A stretch of 64,000 bases of DNA from Lachnospiraceae bacterium. Lineage in GTDB: Bacteria; Bacillota; Clostridia; Lachnospirales; Lachnospiraceae. Positions 49,546 through 58,468 of this stretch are shown here, one piece after another. The stretch spans positions 86,808-150,807 of the forward strand of contig JAIDHX010000038.1 in assembly GCA_029053015.1 (NCBI GenBank), written 5' to 3'. A program made the translations under genes and the position numbers. The stretch's first letter is position 1, and every line of letters begins with the position of its first letter. The notes under the pieces were generated by a model. It made no database searches. It was not told the DNA's origin and saw only the letters and a program-made list of their open reading frames with translations.

Positions 49546-50229
49546 TCAATTCTTCTGCCGCAGGCTGTAAATCAAGCTGCATACTGCTTCAACACAGCCG
49601 CCCATCAGGAAGATTACCCAGCTTATATGCCATGCGCCGCTTGAAAAGCTGAATATAAAATACAGGATGACTACCATTGTCCATATAATAGTACTGATAG
49701 AAGTTCTGACCGCCTTGTCACGATTGCTTGCATGTTTGGCTTCCTTGTAGTCTTCTACAAGATTCTCCTTCTTTTTCCGATAGTCCGGATACATATTTGC
49801 CGCATAAACCAACATACAGGTAGGCGCGATGCAAACCGCTGCCGCCAGCACCAGTCCAAGCGTATCATAGTCTAAACTACGGGGACCACCCAATACATCT
49901 CCTATGAGTGTGCTTGCCAAAAGCACGACACCCGCCAGAATATACAGACCCACTGCCACCGAAGTAAGTATCGCCTTTTTCTTCCTGTCCGCCTCCGACA
50001 GGTTTAAGAGGTTTTTCTCTTCTAAGTCTTCAAACAATTCCGTAACATCTCCAATAGAGCCAATCACATTTTTATAGGCATCCTCTTCCGAGTAGCCATC
50101 ACCTAAAAGGTCCTGATACTTTTCCATGCTGTTTTGCATCATTTCTTCCTTCAGTTCCATCGCCTTTCTCGTTTTAGGCGCATCTTCAAACAATTCGTCA
50201 AGATATCTCTTCACTCTCTCATTCATCAT
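49546..50229 (-). CDS. HAAS-domain (DUF1700-like) membrane protein
   Basis: A 227-residue protein with a helical HAAS domain first (YLDELFEDAPKTRKAMELKE, SEEDAYKNVIGSIGDVTELF, about 8-70) and then about four membrane segments (ILTSVAVGLYILAGVVLL, LGLVLAAAVCIAPTCMLVYA and two near the C terminus). HAAS domains occur with PadR regulators and sense or assemble at the membrane. It lies between padR and the DUF4097 gene on the same strand. AGGAG lies before the ATG. Function is inferred from this well-known trio. Confidence 0.85.
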   Translation of the reverse strand: MMNERVKRYLDELFEDAPKTRKAMELKEEMMQNSMEKYQDLLGDGYSEEDAYKNVIGSIGDVTELFEDLEEKNLLNLSEADRKKKAILTSVAVGLYILAGVVLLASTLIGDVLGGPRSLDYDTLGLVLAAAVCIAPTCMLVYAANMYPDYRKKKENLVEDYKEAKHASNRDKAVRTSISTIIWTMVVILYFIFSFSSGAWHISWVIFLMGGCVEAVCSLIYSLRQKN

Positions 50230-50263
50230 TTTTTCACTCCTCCATATATGTTATTGTCGTAAA

Positions 50264-50587
50264 TCACTTCAAAAGCTGGTCGATTATCGTCTTTGCTTCT
50301 TCCCACTCTCTTTTATAGCTTTGATATGCTTTTCTCCCATTTTCCGTAATCGCATAATAACGGCGGCGGGCGCCCACAGTCTCATCTCCCCAATAGGTAC
50401 GTATATAACCGGCCTGCTCCAGCCGTTTGAAAGCAGAATACAGCGTCGCTTCTTTTAATTCATACCGATTCTCTGTTTTCTTCATGATATCCTTGTTGAT
50501 TTGGTAGCCATAGCTGTCCTGTTCCAAAAGATGGGATAAAATAATGGCTTCCGTATGTCCCCGCAGAATGTCAGATGTAATTGACAT
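50264..50587 (-). CDS. PadR-family transcriptional regulator
   Basis: A 107-residue winged-helix repressor starting MSITSDILRGHTEAIILSHL, with AAGGAGG before the ATG at 50587. The core is SYGYQINKDIMKKTEN and LKEATLYSAFKRLEQAGYI, then the wing GARRRYYAITENGRKA, a standard PadR domain with a short tail helix. It leads the operon with the HAAS and DUF4097 genes. The promoter has a dyad that it may bind. The ligand, if any, is unknown. Confidence 0.9.
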   Translation of the reverse strand: MSITSDILRGHTEAIILSHLLEQDSYGYQINKDIMKKTENRYELKEATLYSAFKRLEQAGYIRTYWGDETVGARRRYYAITENGRKAYQSYKREWEEAKTIIDQLLK

Positions 50588-50609
50588 ATTCCTTCCTCCT
50601 TTCTTGCTG

Positions 50610-50641
50610 TATATAATAAACCAATATACTTCTCCTGTCAA
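50610..50641 (-). promoter_or_regulatory. padR operon promoter with dyad
   Basis: TTGACA (50636-50641) and TATTAT (50613-50618) are 17 bp apart on the minus strand. A GTATAT/ATATAC dyad spans the spacer and -10 (about 50609-50631), similar to the ATAT-rich sites used by PadR repressors, which suggests autoregulation. Confidence 0.65.
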
Positions 50642-50695
50642 GGTATATTTTTCTATAGAATACTTCTTTTGGAAATTTACCGAAAATCTGCGGTA

Positions 50696-51454
50696 TCAAC
50701 CGCTCAGATTATCATCCATATTCCAATTTGAACGGAAATATTTTTTGCGGAATTCTCCCGGCGTGATTCCCGTGTATTTTTTGAATGTGCTGATAAAATG
50801 GCTGTGAGAATGAAAAGCAAGGTAATTGCCGATGTCAACAGCCGTATAATCCGAATATTGCAGCATGTTCTTTGCAGCTTCCACTTTTTGCAGCGCAATA
50901 TACGCACTGACAGTCTTCCCTGTCTCACCGTGAAAGGTTCTCGACAGATGCGACACACTCAAAGAAACATGTGCTGCAATATCCCTTTCGGAAATTTTCG
51001 AATGAAGATGGTCGTATATATAATCGATTGCCATAACGACAGGTCTGGAATAGCGCCTGTTCCGCTTCAGCCTGCTCATCTGGCTTGTAAAGTCAAATAC
51101 CGCCTCCCTGTGCAGCCTGTGAATTTCCTTTTCCCCCACACATTTGTCCACCCTTTGAATATACAAATCGCTGAGTGTGTATGCCGTTTCCATTTCCATA
51201 CCGCCCTCCACACAAAATCGTGTTATCATGGCAGTCATAACAATAAAATGGTACTTCATATTGCGTATGGAGTCCTCCGACAGCACACCTGACCCGCCGG
51301 CTCCCAAAGGAAGCATAGCCTGCATAACTCTGTCAACCTCTCCGTTTTTTACATCATTATAAAATGCAAATTCCCGCTCAAACGGAGTATGCTTAAAAGC
51401 ATGCTCCCTGTTTACAAAAGTTTTTTGCGTAAGTTCTTTTTCTGACTGTGGCAT
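50696..51454 (-). CDS. AraC-family regulator
   Basis: A 252-residue regulator starting MPQSEKELTQKTFVNREHAF, with AAGGAG before the ATG at 51454. The C-terminal pair of HTHs is clear: ISERDIAAHVSLSVSHLSRT and VDIGNYLAFHSHSHFISTFKKYTGITPGEFR, with the conserved P-x-x-R/K end. The N-terminal region (about 20-150) lacks a known sensor fold but has FCVEGGMEMETAYTLSDLYI, seen in QRLA-type companions. It is divergent from the GH5 gene and may control it; this is inferred from the 170-bp shared upstream region. Confidence 0.87.
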   Translation of the reverse strand: MPQSEKELTQKTFVNREHAFKHTPFEREFAFYNDVKNGEVDRVMQAMLPLGAGGSGVLSEDSIRNMKYHFIVMTAMITRFCVEGGMEMETAYTLSDLYIQRVDKCVGEKEIHRLHREAVFDFTSQMSRLKRNRRYSRPVVMAIDYIYDHLHSKISERDIAAHVSLSVSHLSRTFHGETGKTVSAYIALQKVEAAKNMLQYSDYTAVDIGNYLAFHSHSHFISTFKKYTGITPGEFRKKYFRSNWNMDDNLSG

Positions 51455-51623
51455 AAAATTTTCTCCTTCGCCGTCTGTAACCATGCTCTAACTGCATTAT
51501 ATCCTTACTTTTTATAAATAACAGCAAAATTTTGATACAAACAGCATTTTTTTGATATTCATATCATTCTTACATATGCTACAATTTTATCAAATCTTAT
51601 CACATGGAGGATATTGCAAGACA

Positions 51624-52574
51624 ATGAAGGAATGGAAAAATTATAAAAAAGGGGTAAACCTCGGCGGCTGGCTTTCCCAGTGCTGCCATACAAAGGAACA
51701 TTACGACAGTTTTATCCACAAAGAAGATATTGAAAAAATCGCATCATGGGGTGTTGACCACGTGCGGCTGCCTATCGACTACAATCTGATTGAAGATGCA
51801 GATGGCAAAGAGCTGGAACAAGGCTACAGCTATATCGACAACGCATTGAACTGGTGTGGGGAAGCAGGACTTAATCTTGTTCTTGACTTACACAAGACTG
51901 CGGGCTTTTCTTTTGACAAAGGAGAAGGTGAAAGCGGTTTTTTTGAAAACCGCGAACTTCAGGAAAGATTTTACCTTCTTTGGGAAAGACTGGCGCAGCG
52001 CTACGCCTCCTATGGGGACAGAATCGCCTTTGAACTGCTCAATGAAGTTACAGAACAGTACTATAGCAGCAGTTGGAATGCTATTATTCCGCATTGCATC
52101 CAGCGGATACGGGCATACGCCCCCGATACGATAATTGTTGTCGGCGGATACTGGAACAACAGTCCGGATGCACTTCCGGATCTCGTAGCACCTTATGACG
52201 ACAAGGTAGTGCTTTCCTTCCACTGTTATGACCCGCTTGACTTCACCCACCAGGGCGCCTACTGGGTAGAGAGTATGGACCCCTCTTTTCGGATGCGTTT
52301 TCCGGAAAATGAAGTTACGCCCTCCTATTTTGCAGAACGGTTTTCAAAAGCTTTGGATACTGCTCAAAAATATGATGTCGCGCTTTACTGCGGAGAGTAC
52401 GGCGTTATAGACAATGCAGAGCCGCAGGACAGGCTTAAATGGTACAAGGTCATTAACAGCGCTTTTCAGCAATTTGGTATTTCCCACTGTACATGGAGTT
52501 ATAAGCAAATGGATTTTGGGATTTCGGACGACTGTATGCGCTCCGTCATTGACGAACTTATCTCATACCTATAA
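51624..52574 (+). CDS. Glycoside hydrolase family 5 (glucanase-type)
   Basis: A 316-residue cytosolic glycosidase starting MKEWKNYKKGVNLGGWLSQC. The TIM barrel shows the GH5 signs GVDHVRLPIDYNLI, NLVLDLHKTAGF, IAFELLNEVTEQYY with the acid/base Glu, FHCYDPLDFTHQG and ALYCGEYGVID with the nucleophile Glu. No signal peptide is present, so it would act on imported oligosaccharides. GGAGG lies 13 nt before the chosen ATG, a rather long distance. It is a single gene, divergent from an AraC regulator, and ends at a strong terminator. The exact glycan (beta-1,3 or 1,4 or 1,6) is not determined. Confidence 0.9.
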   Translation: MKEWKNYKKGVNLGGWLSQCCHTKEHYDSFIHKEDIEKIASWGVDHVRLPIDYNLIEDADGKELEQGYSYIDNALNWCGEAGLNLVLDLHKTAGFSFDKGEGESGFFENRELQERFYLLWERLAQRYASYGDRIAFELLNEVTEQYYSSSWNAIIPHCIQRIRAYAPDTIIVVGGYWNNSPDALPDLVAPYDDKVVLSFHCYDPLDFTHQGAYWVESMDPSFRMRFPENEVTPSYFAERFSKALDTAQKYDVALYCGEYGVIDNAEPQDRLKWYKVINSAFQQFGISHCTWSYKQMDFGISDDCMRSVIDELISYL

Positions 52575-52586
52575 GAAATTTTTATT

Positions 52587-52630
52587 TACCAAAAGAACTG
52601 CCGGAGTCTGCTCAGGCAGTTCTTTTGGTA
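52587..52630 (+). terminator. Strong terminator after GH5
   Basis: TACCAAAAGAACTGCC and its complement GGCAGTTCTTTTGGTA make a perfect 16-bp stem with a 12-nt loop. Confidence 0.85.
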
Positions 52631-52657
52631 TGTATCCATTTTTTCAGCCAAAGACGC

Positions 52658-53251
52658 CTACTCCTCCTGCTTAATCAGATGCGTCATCACAAACTGTATC
52701 ATCGGACCGATTGCCACCACACAGATAAGCGTACCGATACCTATGACGCCGCCACAGATAAATCCCAGCACCAAATACAGTGCATCGACGCACATTCTGA
52801 CCAGTCCGTAAGGTTTCTTTGTCTTCTTTGTTATGGCAAGATAGAGCGCATCATTCGGGGCAACGCCAAGCTTCGCCGATTTTAAGATAGGAAACCCAAA
52901 AGACACGATTACACACGCCGCTGCAAATTCCAAAGCAATTACGGGAACGGAAGGATTTTGCGGCAGAATTTTTCCCAGGAGAAACATCATCCCGTTCAAA
53001 AAAAGACCTGCAAACGCAACGGCAAGCACCACCCCTATCCGAAACTGGGAGCGGTCAAGCCAAAATACAATCCCCAGAAGCACAAGCGTCAAAAGACAAT
53101 TCCCCGCTCCTACACTGATGTGCAGCACCTTAGAAAATCCCTGTGTAAAGACAGTGAAAGAGTCGGAACCTATCCCCGCTGTAAGAAATCCGGCAACCGC
53201 AAGCTGTATCAACGCCAGCCCCACAAAAAATTTTATCACCCTGACTACCAT
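52658..53251 (-). CDS. YczE/YyaS/YitT-family membrane protein
   Basis: A 197-residue integral membrane protein with about five segments. The N-terminal GIGSDSFTVFTQGFSKVLHI and the later SAKLGVAPNDALYLAI and CVDALYLVLGFICGGVIGIG are the repeated halves of YczE-type proteins. GAGG lies upstream of the ATG. Homologues are found next to surfactin-type gene clusters, but the transport role is unknown. It is divergent from the C39-like gene. Confidence 0.85.
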   Translation of the reverse strand: MVVRVIKFFVGLALIQLAVAGFLTAGIGSDSFTVFTQGFSKVLHISVGAGNCLLTLVLLGIVFWLDRSQFRIGVVLAVAFAGLFLNGMMFLLGKILPQNPSVPVIALEFAAACVIVSFGFPILKSAKLGVAPNDALYLAITKKTKKPYGLVRMCVDALYLVLGFICGGVIGIGTLICVVAIGPMIQFVMTHLIKQEE

Positions 53252-53419
53252 AATCTAATCCTCTTTTCAAACATCTCTTAAGAGCATAAGCTGTTTCTCT
53301 TGCATTTGCAAGTATTTTTCTTTCAGGCTTCATCGCATAATTACATTCTGCTCCTCAACAATTCTGATAAAGGCGCCGATATTTTCATCAGAATCAAACA
53401 ATGACAAGGATGTGCCATC

Positions 53420-54157
53420 ATGAAAAACATTCGCCGCATCACAAGCGCCCTCCTTACTGCAGGGAGCTACGCTATCACCCATATTCCCAATTGCTGCATG
53501 GTAAAAATACTGAGCCTTTTTGCTCTTGTTAAAATTTCCAGGAAACGACGGACCGCGAACCAGACTGCTAACAAGAAAGTTCTCGAGGCGGCATCTGCCG
53601 AAGAAAACGGATTCTTTTCTCCCAACCATTTTATAGAGAATCAAAACGAATGGGAAAAGGTCCGGTTCGGCCGGTCTACCATGAGATATTCCGGATGTGA
53701 AATCATGGCGGTATACAACGCCCTGCTGGATTTGGGAAATGAAATGACTGCGCAGAGCATGGCGGAGCTTATCAGCGAATTTGAAAGAAAAGGGGCTGCC
53801 ATACGCGGCAAATGGGGCTGCACGCCCAAATCCATCTATAAATACCTTGTCCGCCGAGGATACCAGGTAACCATGACCACCAGCGCCAATCCGGACACCA
53901 TAAATGCTATCGGGGAAAACAGCCGCTCTATCATTATTACCGCATACAATGACCGGAATGATATCCGCAATATGATACACACCATCAGCATTACCAAAGA
54001 TGACCTCGGAACCTATACCCTCCACAATGCCTACAAGTGGACAAATGGAAGATATGCGGCATACAACAGAAACAACACCATTAAAAGCTTATGGGATGCT
54101 ATCGGCGCCATGTCTCAGGGACAGGCAGCGTCCATATGCATCATCGGAATCAAGTAA
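53420..54157 (+). CDS. Hypothetical protein, possible C39-like cysteine peptidase fold
   Basis: A 245-residue protein. The stretch STMRYSGCEIMAVYNALLDL (about 86-105) has a Cys in the helix start, as in C39/papain-like peptidases, and later there are WGCTPKSIYKYL, NDRNDIRNMIHTISITK (possible catalytic His) and LHNAYKWTNG. No close family was identified. The first 45 residues are basic and partly hydrophobic without a clean signal peptide. AAGGATG lies before the ATG. It is alone between YczE and luxS. An antisense open frame over the same region was rejected. Confidence 0.55.
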   Translation: MKNIRRITSALLTAGSYAITHIPNCCMVKILSLFALVKISRKRRTANQTANKKVLEAASAEENGFFSPNHFIENQNEWEKVRFGRSTMRYSGCEIMAVYNALLDLGNEMTAQSMAELISEFERKGAAIRGKWGCTPKSIYKYLVRRGYQVTMTTSANPDTINAIGENSRSIIITAYNDRNDIRNMIHTISITKDDLGTYTLHNAYKWTNGRYAAYNRNNTIKSLWDAIGAMSQGQAASICIIGIK

Positions 54158-54247
54158 GTCATCAAGTCGAAGGATTATATTGACTTTTACCCCCGCATCC
54201 GCTACTCTATTCTGTAGAAATAAACAATGGAAAGGAAGGATTTTGAA

Positions 54248-54727
54248 ATGGAAAAGATAGCAAGCTTCACCATAAACCATATAAAGCTGCAGCCCGGCAT
54301 TTACGTTTCACGCAAAGACAAGGTTGGTGCAGAAACTCTCACCACCTTTGACCTTCGTATGACAAGCCCCAACGAAGAGCCCGTCATGAATACCGCAGAG
54401 GTACATACCATCGAGCATCTGGGGGCAACCTTTTTGCGCAATCATCCGGATTATAAAGAAAAAACAGTTTATTTTGGCCCGATGGGCTGCCGTACCGGTT
54501 TTTACCTGATTCTGGCAGGCGATTATGAATCCCGCGACATTGTTCCCCTTATGACAGAAATGTATGAGTTTATCCGTGACTATAAGGACGAAGTTCCCGG
54601 AGCATCTCCCATGGACTGCGGCAACTATCTGGACATGAATCTGCCCATGGCAAATTATCTTGCTGCGCGGTACTTAGACAATGTTCTCTACGGAATAGAC
54701 GACAGCCGCCTGATATACCCCGACTAA
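54248..54727 (+). CDS. luxS: S-ribosylhomocysteine lyase LuxS
   Basis: A 159-residue metalloenzyme starting MEKIASFTINHIKLQPGIYV; GGAAGG lies upstream of the ATG at 54248. The metal site HTIEHLGATF (HxxEH, about 54-63), the catalytic Cys in PMGCRTGFYL (about 84) and a later Cys in MDCGNYL are present. It splits S-ribosylhomocysteine into homocysteine and the AI-2 precursor DPD. The nucleosidase gene that makes its substrate follows after 71 bp, so the two steps of the activated methyl cycle are adjacent. Confidence 0.97.
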   Translation: MEKIASFTINHIKLQPGIYVSRKDKVGAETLTTFDLRMTSPNEEPVMNTAEVHTIEHLGATFLRNHPDYKEKTVYFGPMGCRTGFYLILAGDYESRDIVPLMTEMYEFIRDYKDEVPGASPMDCGNYLDMNLPMANYLAARYLDNVLYGIDDSRLIYPD

Positions 54728-54798
54728 CTGCCGGATAAACAGCATGGGATTATATCCGTTCCCGAATTTGCAGACTAAAAGAAAGGAACAATACTACT

Positions 54799-55497
54799 AT
54801 GAAAAAAATCGGAATTATCGGAGCTATGGAGCTTGAAGTTGAACAGTTAAAAAGCAAAATGCAGGTTGCACAGATTACAACAAAGGCATCCATGGAATTT
54901 TTCACCGGAACCTTAAACGGCGTTGACGTAGTCGTGGTTCGTTCCGGTATCGGAAAGGTCAATGCAGCACTCTGTGTTCAGATTCTTGCAGATGTTTTTG
55001 AAGTCAGCCATATTATCAACACAGGTGTCGCAGGTTCGCTGAATCCTGTGTTAGATATTGGTGACATTCTCGTATCTAATGACGCTCTTCATCATGACAT
55101 GGATGTCACAATTTTTGGCTATCAGCCCGGAGAGGTTCCGCAAATGGGCTTCCGTGAGTTTAAAGCAGACAAAAACATGATAGAGCTTGCCGTGGCTTCC
55201 TGCAAGGAAGTGAACCCTGATATTCATGTTAAAACAGGCAGAGTTGTCAGCGGCGACCAGTTTATTTCAGATAAGCAGACTAAACAGAAGCTGATAGATA
55301 CCTATCAGGGAGATTGTGCCGAAATGGAAGGCGCTCCTATTGCCCACGGCGCTTACTTAAACAACATTCCCTTCGTCATTATCCGCGCCATATCGGACAA
55401 GGCGGACGACAGCGCGGAAATGGATTATCCTTCCTTTGAAAGGGAAGCTGCAAGGCACTCCGCTCTTTTGGTGGAACACATGATTACGTTATTATAG
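54799..55497 (+). CDS. mtnN: 5'-methylthioadenosine/S-adenosylhomocysteine nucleosidase
   Basis: A 232-residue nucleosidase (Pfs). Matches are IGIIGAMELEVEQLKSKM, VVVRSGIGKVNAALCVQIL, NTGVAGSLNPVLDIGDILVS, SGDQFISDKQ, CAEMEGAPIAHGAYLN and VIIRAISDKADD with the catalytic Asp. It removes adenine from SAH and MTA, making the LuxS substrate. GAAAGGA lies 10 nt before the ATG. It lies between luxS and dapL, with dapL 10 bp after. Confidence 0.96.
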   Translation: MKKIGIIGAMELEVEQLKSKMQVAQITTKASMEFFTGTLNGVDVVVVRSGIGKVNAALCVQILADVFEVSHIINTGVAGSLNPVLDIGDILVSNDALHHDMDVTIFGYQPGEVPQMGFREFKADKNMIELAVASCKEVNPDIHVKTGRVVSGDQFISDKQTKQKLIDTYQGDCAEMEGAPIAHGAYLNNIPFVIIRAISDKADDSAEMDYPSFEREAARHSALLVEHMITLL

Positions 55498-55507
55498 GAG
55501 GATTGCA

Positions 55508-56704
55508 ATGCCAAAATTAAATGAAAACTATCTGAACTTGAAGGAAAGCTATCTTTTTTCCGAAATTGCCCATAGAGTGGCTGCTTATACGACTGCCAAT
55601 CCCGATAAAAAAGTGATTCGTCTCGGCATAGGAGACGTCACGCTTCCCATTGGAAACAGTATCATTAAGGCACTGCACGAAGGCGTTGACGCTCAGGCTT
55701 CTGCCGATACCTTTAAGGGCTACGGTCCCGAGCAGGGCTATGATTTTATCAGAGACGCCATTGTCGCTTATTATAAAAGAAACGGCGTCACCATCAGTCC
55801 CAAAGAAGTATTTGTATCAGACGGTGCAAAGAGTGATACCGGTAATATAACCGACCTGTTTGCGCAGGACAATGTTATCCTGATTCCCGACCCTGTTTAT
55901 CCCGTTTATGTGGACACCAACATCATGAACGGCAGAAACATCACTTACATGAACGCTACCGCAGAAAATAATTTTCTGCCCATGCCGGACAAAAATCTCC
56001 ATGCAGACATTATTTATATCTGCTCTCCCAACAACCCTACAGGCGCTGCCTACAACTATGAGCAGTTAAAGGAGTGGGTGGATTATGCATTGGCTAACAA
56101 TGCCATTCTGCTCTATGATTCCGCATATGAGTGTTTTATTACTGACGAAACGCTTCCCCGCAGTATTTTTGCCATTGAAGGCGCAAAGAAATGTGCGGTA
56201 GAATTCTGTTCCTTAAGCAAAACCGCAGGCTTTACCGGTACACGCTGTGGTTATACCATTATCCCTGAAGATTTGAAGTTTACCGCTTCAGACGGCAGAG
56301 AAATGTCCGTGAACGCTATGTGGAACCGCAGACAGACCACCAAATTCAACGGCGTTTCCTACATCATACAAAAAGGCGCAGCGCAGGCTTTTTCCGAAGA
56401 AGGCATGGCAGAATGCCGCGCAAATATTCAGTATTATCAGGAAAATGCCCGCATTATTGCAGAATGTATGGATAAAAAGGGAATCCGCTACTTCGGCGGT
56501 GTCAATTCCCCTTATATCTGGTTTGAATGTCCGATGGGAATGGAGTCATGGGATTTCTTTGATTATATGCTGAATAAGATTCAGGTAGTTGGCACACCCG
56601 GAGCCGGCTTCGGCAGCAACGGCAAAAATTTCTTCCGCCTGACCGCTTTCGGCAGCCGCGAAAACACGATAGAAGCTATGAAACGTTTTGAAACTTTAAT
56701 TTGA
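55508..56704 (+). CDS. dapL: LL-diaminopimelate aminotransferase DapL
   Basis: A 398-residue PLP aminotransferase that makes LL-DAP from tetrahydrodipicolinate in one step of lysine and cell-wall synthesis. The PLP Lys is in SLSKTAGFTGTRCGYTI (about 238-254), the phosphate loop in VFVSDGAKSDTGNI, and SPNNPTGAAYNYEQL and FRLTAFGSRENT are typical. AGGAGG lies 7 nt before the ATG. It is cotranscribed with mtnN, 10 bp upstream. DapL is found in Clostridia, so it supports the host call. Confidence 0.96.
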   Translation: MPKLNENYLNLKESYLFSEIAHRVAAYTTANPDKKVIRLGIGDVTLPIGNSIIKALHEGVDAQASADTFKGYGPEQGYDFIRDAIVAYYKRNGVTISPKEVFVSDGAKSDTGNITDLFAQDNVILIPDPVYPVYVDTNIMNGRNITYMNATAENNFLPMPDKNLHADIIYICSPNNPTGAAYNYEQLKEWVDYALANNAILLYDSAYECFITDETLPRSIFAIEGAKKCAVEFCSLSKTAGFTGTRCGYTIIPEDLKFTASDGREMSVNAMWNRRQTTKFNGVSYIIQKGAAQAFSEEGMAECRANIQYYQENARIIAECMDKKGIRYFGGVNSPYIWFECPMGMESWDFFDYMLNKIQVVGTPGAGFGSNGKNFFRLTAFGSRENTIEAMKRFETLI

Positions 56705-56714
56705 GTATCGCATT

Positions 56715-58436
56715 ATGAAAATTTTTAAATCATGCCAAACAAAATCTCTATTCCTTTTATGTGGAATTTTGATTGTTACTTTGGGCTATATTCCTTACAT
56801 GGTGCTTGGAAAAGGCAGTGTATTTGTCACCACAGACCAATTGGATGATGAAATTTTAACCTATGTTTTAACTGCGAAACATTTATTTAACGGGCAGACC
56901 TTATATCCGGAAATTATGTGCGGCTTAAGCCATAAGTCCATGATGCCGCCGGCAATACTGTTCACATTGACATATACGGTTTTCAGTCCATTTATTGCCT
57001 TTTTAATCAATCAATATTTTATTTCACTGGTGGCATTTATCGGAATGTATTTACTGTGTAAACATCTTCTCCGGAATATGTTTATCTCATTCTGTACAGC
57101 AGTTATTTTTTCGTACCTGCCTTTCTTTCCCGTGTATGGGTTAAGCATAATGGGAGTTCCCCTGTTACTATATGCATTGCTCAAATTATATGAAGGCGAA
57201 AACCGGCTATTCTATTATGGGATTGTGATTCTCTATTGCTTTTGTTCTGCTTTTCATCTTACCGGGTATATCATTGTAGGAATCACAATGTTGATTTCCT
57301 TTATTGACTTCATGAAAAAAAATGTTAAGAAGCGCTTTCTCATTGCATCATTACTGCTATTATGCGGTTATCTGATACAAGATTATTATTTAATTATCCA
57401 AATATTAGGAATGGGAAGCCAGGAAGCCAGTCATAGAGAAGAATTTATAATTGCCGGAATGAATTTTTGGGATGGGTTCCGTGCCGTGTTCGTAAATGGA
57501 TTTTCCCACGGAATCAGTTATCACAAGTTTATCGTACTGCCGGCAATCGCGGTATCATTATATGGAATATGCAGATATCAAAAACTTTCTAAAGAAAGCC
57601 AAAAAGAACTAAAATTAATATGGGGATTATTTTCTGCCGCAATTCTCATTGCTGTATTTTTCGCTGTATTTCACTGCCATGCGATTGTCAGCCTCAGAAA
57701 TAGAATTGGCGGCGTCATAAAGTATTTTCAAATAGATCGTTTTTACTGGTTTTATCCGATAATATGGTATCTTATGCTGGCATGTATCTGTTCTTTTATT
57801 TGGAAACAGATTCACCTAAAATATATTGCCGGAACAGTATGTATGCTTCTTTTGGCGATTGCAGGAATTTTTGTTTTATGGAACAGTAATTTTAAAAAGA
57901 ATTTCAGACAAATGATAGATAGTGCGACATCCAATCAGATTACATGGGCAGATTTTTACAGTGAAAACCTGTTTCATGAAGTTGCCCATTATATAGAAAC
58001 ACAAAGCGGCATGCAGCAGAATGAATACCGTGTAGGAAACCTCGGCATTCATCCCGCGGTTTCGATTATGAATGGTTTCTATACGATAGATGGATACTCA
58101 AATAATTATAGTTTAAACTATAAACATGAATTTCGTGAGATTATTGCATACGAACTTTCCCAGAATGAATATAACAAAATTTATTTTGACAACTGGGGAA
58201 GCCGCTGTTACATTTTTGCATCGGATTATAATGGGTCTGCTATTTTGGGGAAAGAAGAACATTTTGTATTCAATGATTTTTTAATACAAACTGAAAAAAT
58301 AAAAGAACTGGGATGTCATTATATCATTTCGGCAGGAGAAATCCTGAACCCTGAATTAACAGGATTGACATTGTGCAATATATTTGAACGGGATGACAGC
58401 TACTATAGAATATATTTATATGAAGTAGCAAAATAG
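56715..58436 (+). CDS. Polytopic membrane protein, DUF6044/YfhO-like (GT-C type)
   Basis: A 573-residue protein with about 11 hydrophobic segments and a soluble C-terminal domain of some 170 residues. After the first segment it shows TTDQLDDEILTYVLTAKHLF with a DD pair, as in GT-C glycosyltransferases, and VFVNGFSHGISYHKF later; the end NEYRVGNLGIHPAVSIMNGF and YTIDGYSNNYSLNYKHEF are typical of DUF6044. It is only 10 bp after dapL, with no ribosome site of note, so it may be read on that transcript. It is AT-richer than dapL. The convergent GtrA-type gene fits a glycosyl-transfer role; the glycan is unknown. Confidence 0.75.
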   Translation: MKIFKSCQTKSLFLLCGILIVTLGYIPYMVLGKGSVFVTTDQLDDEILTYVLTAKHLFNGQTLYPEIMCGLSHKSMMPPAILFTLTYTVFSPFIAFLINQYFISLVAFIGMYLLCKHLLRNMFISFCTAVIFSYLPFFPVYGLSIMGVPLLLYALLKLYEGENRLFYYGIVILYCFCSAFHLTGYIIVGITMLISFIDFMKKNVKKRFLIASLLLLCGYLIQDYYLIIQILGMGSQEASHREEFIIAGMNFWDGFRAVFVNGFSHGISYHKFIVLPAIAVSLYGICRYQKLSKESQKELKLIWGLFSAAILIAVFFAVFHCHAIVSLRNRIGGVIKYFQIDRFYWFYPIIWYLMLACICSFIWKQIHLKYIAGTVCMLLLAIAGIFVLWNSNFKKNFRQMIDSATSNQITWADFYSENLFHEVAHYIETQSGMQQNEYRVGNLGIHPAVSIMNGFYTIDGYSNNYSLNYKHEFREIIAYELSQNEYNKIYFDNWGSRCYIFASDYNGSAILGKEEHFVFNDFLIQTEKIKELGCHYIISAGEILNPELTGLTLCNIFERDDSYYRIYLYEVAK

Positions 58437-58468
58437 AAAGCAGATTGAACAAATCAATCTGCTTTTTT
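58437..58468. terminator. Bidirectional terminator
   Basis: AAAGCAGATTGA and TCAATCTGCTTT form a 12-bp stem with a 5-nt loop and T-runs on both strands, between the DUF6044-like and GtrA-type genes. Confidence 0.85.

Noticed and set aside
53330..54025. 231-aa minus-strand ORF
   Set aside because: Antisense to the C39-like ORF, which has a better ribosome site and a plausible core motif; the antisense product shows no pattern of a real protein.
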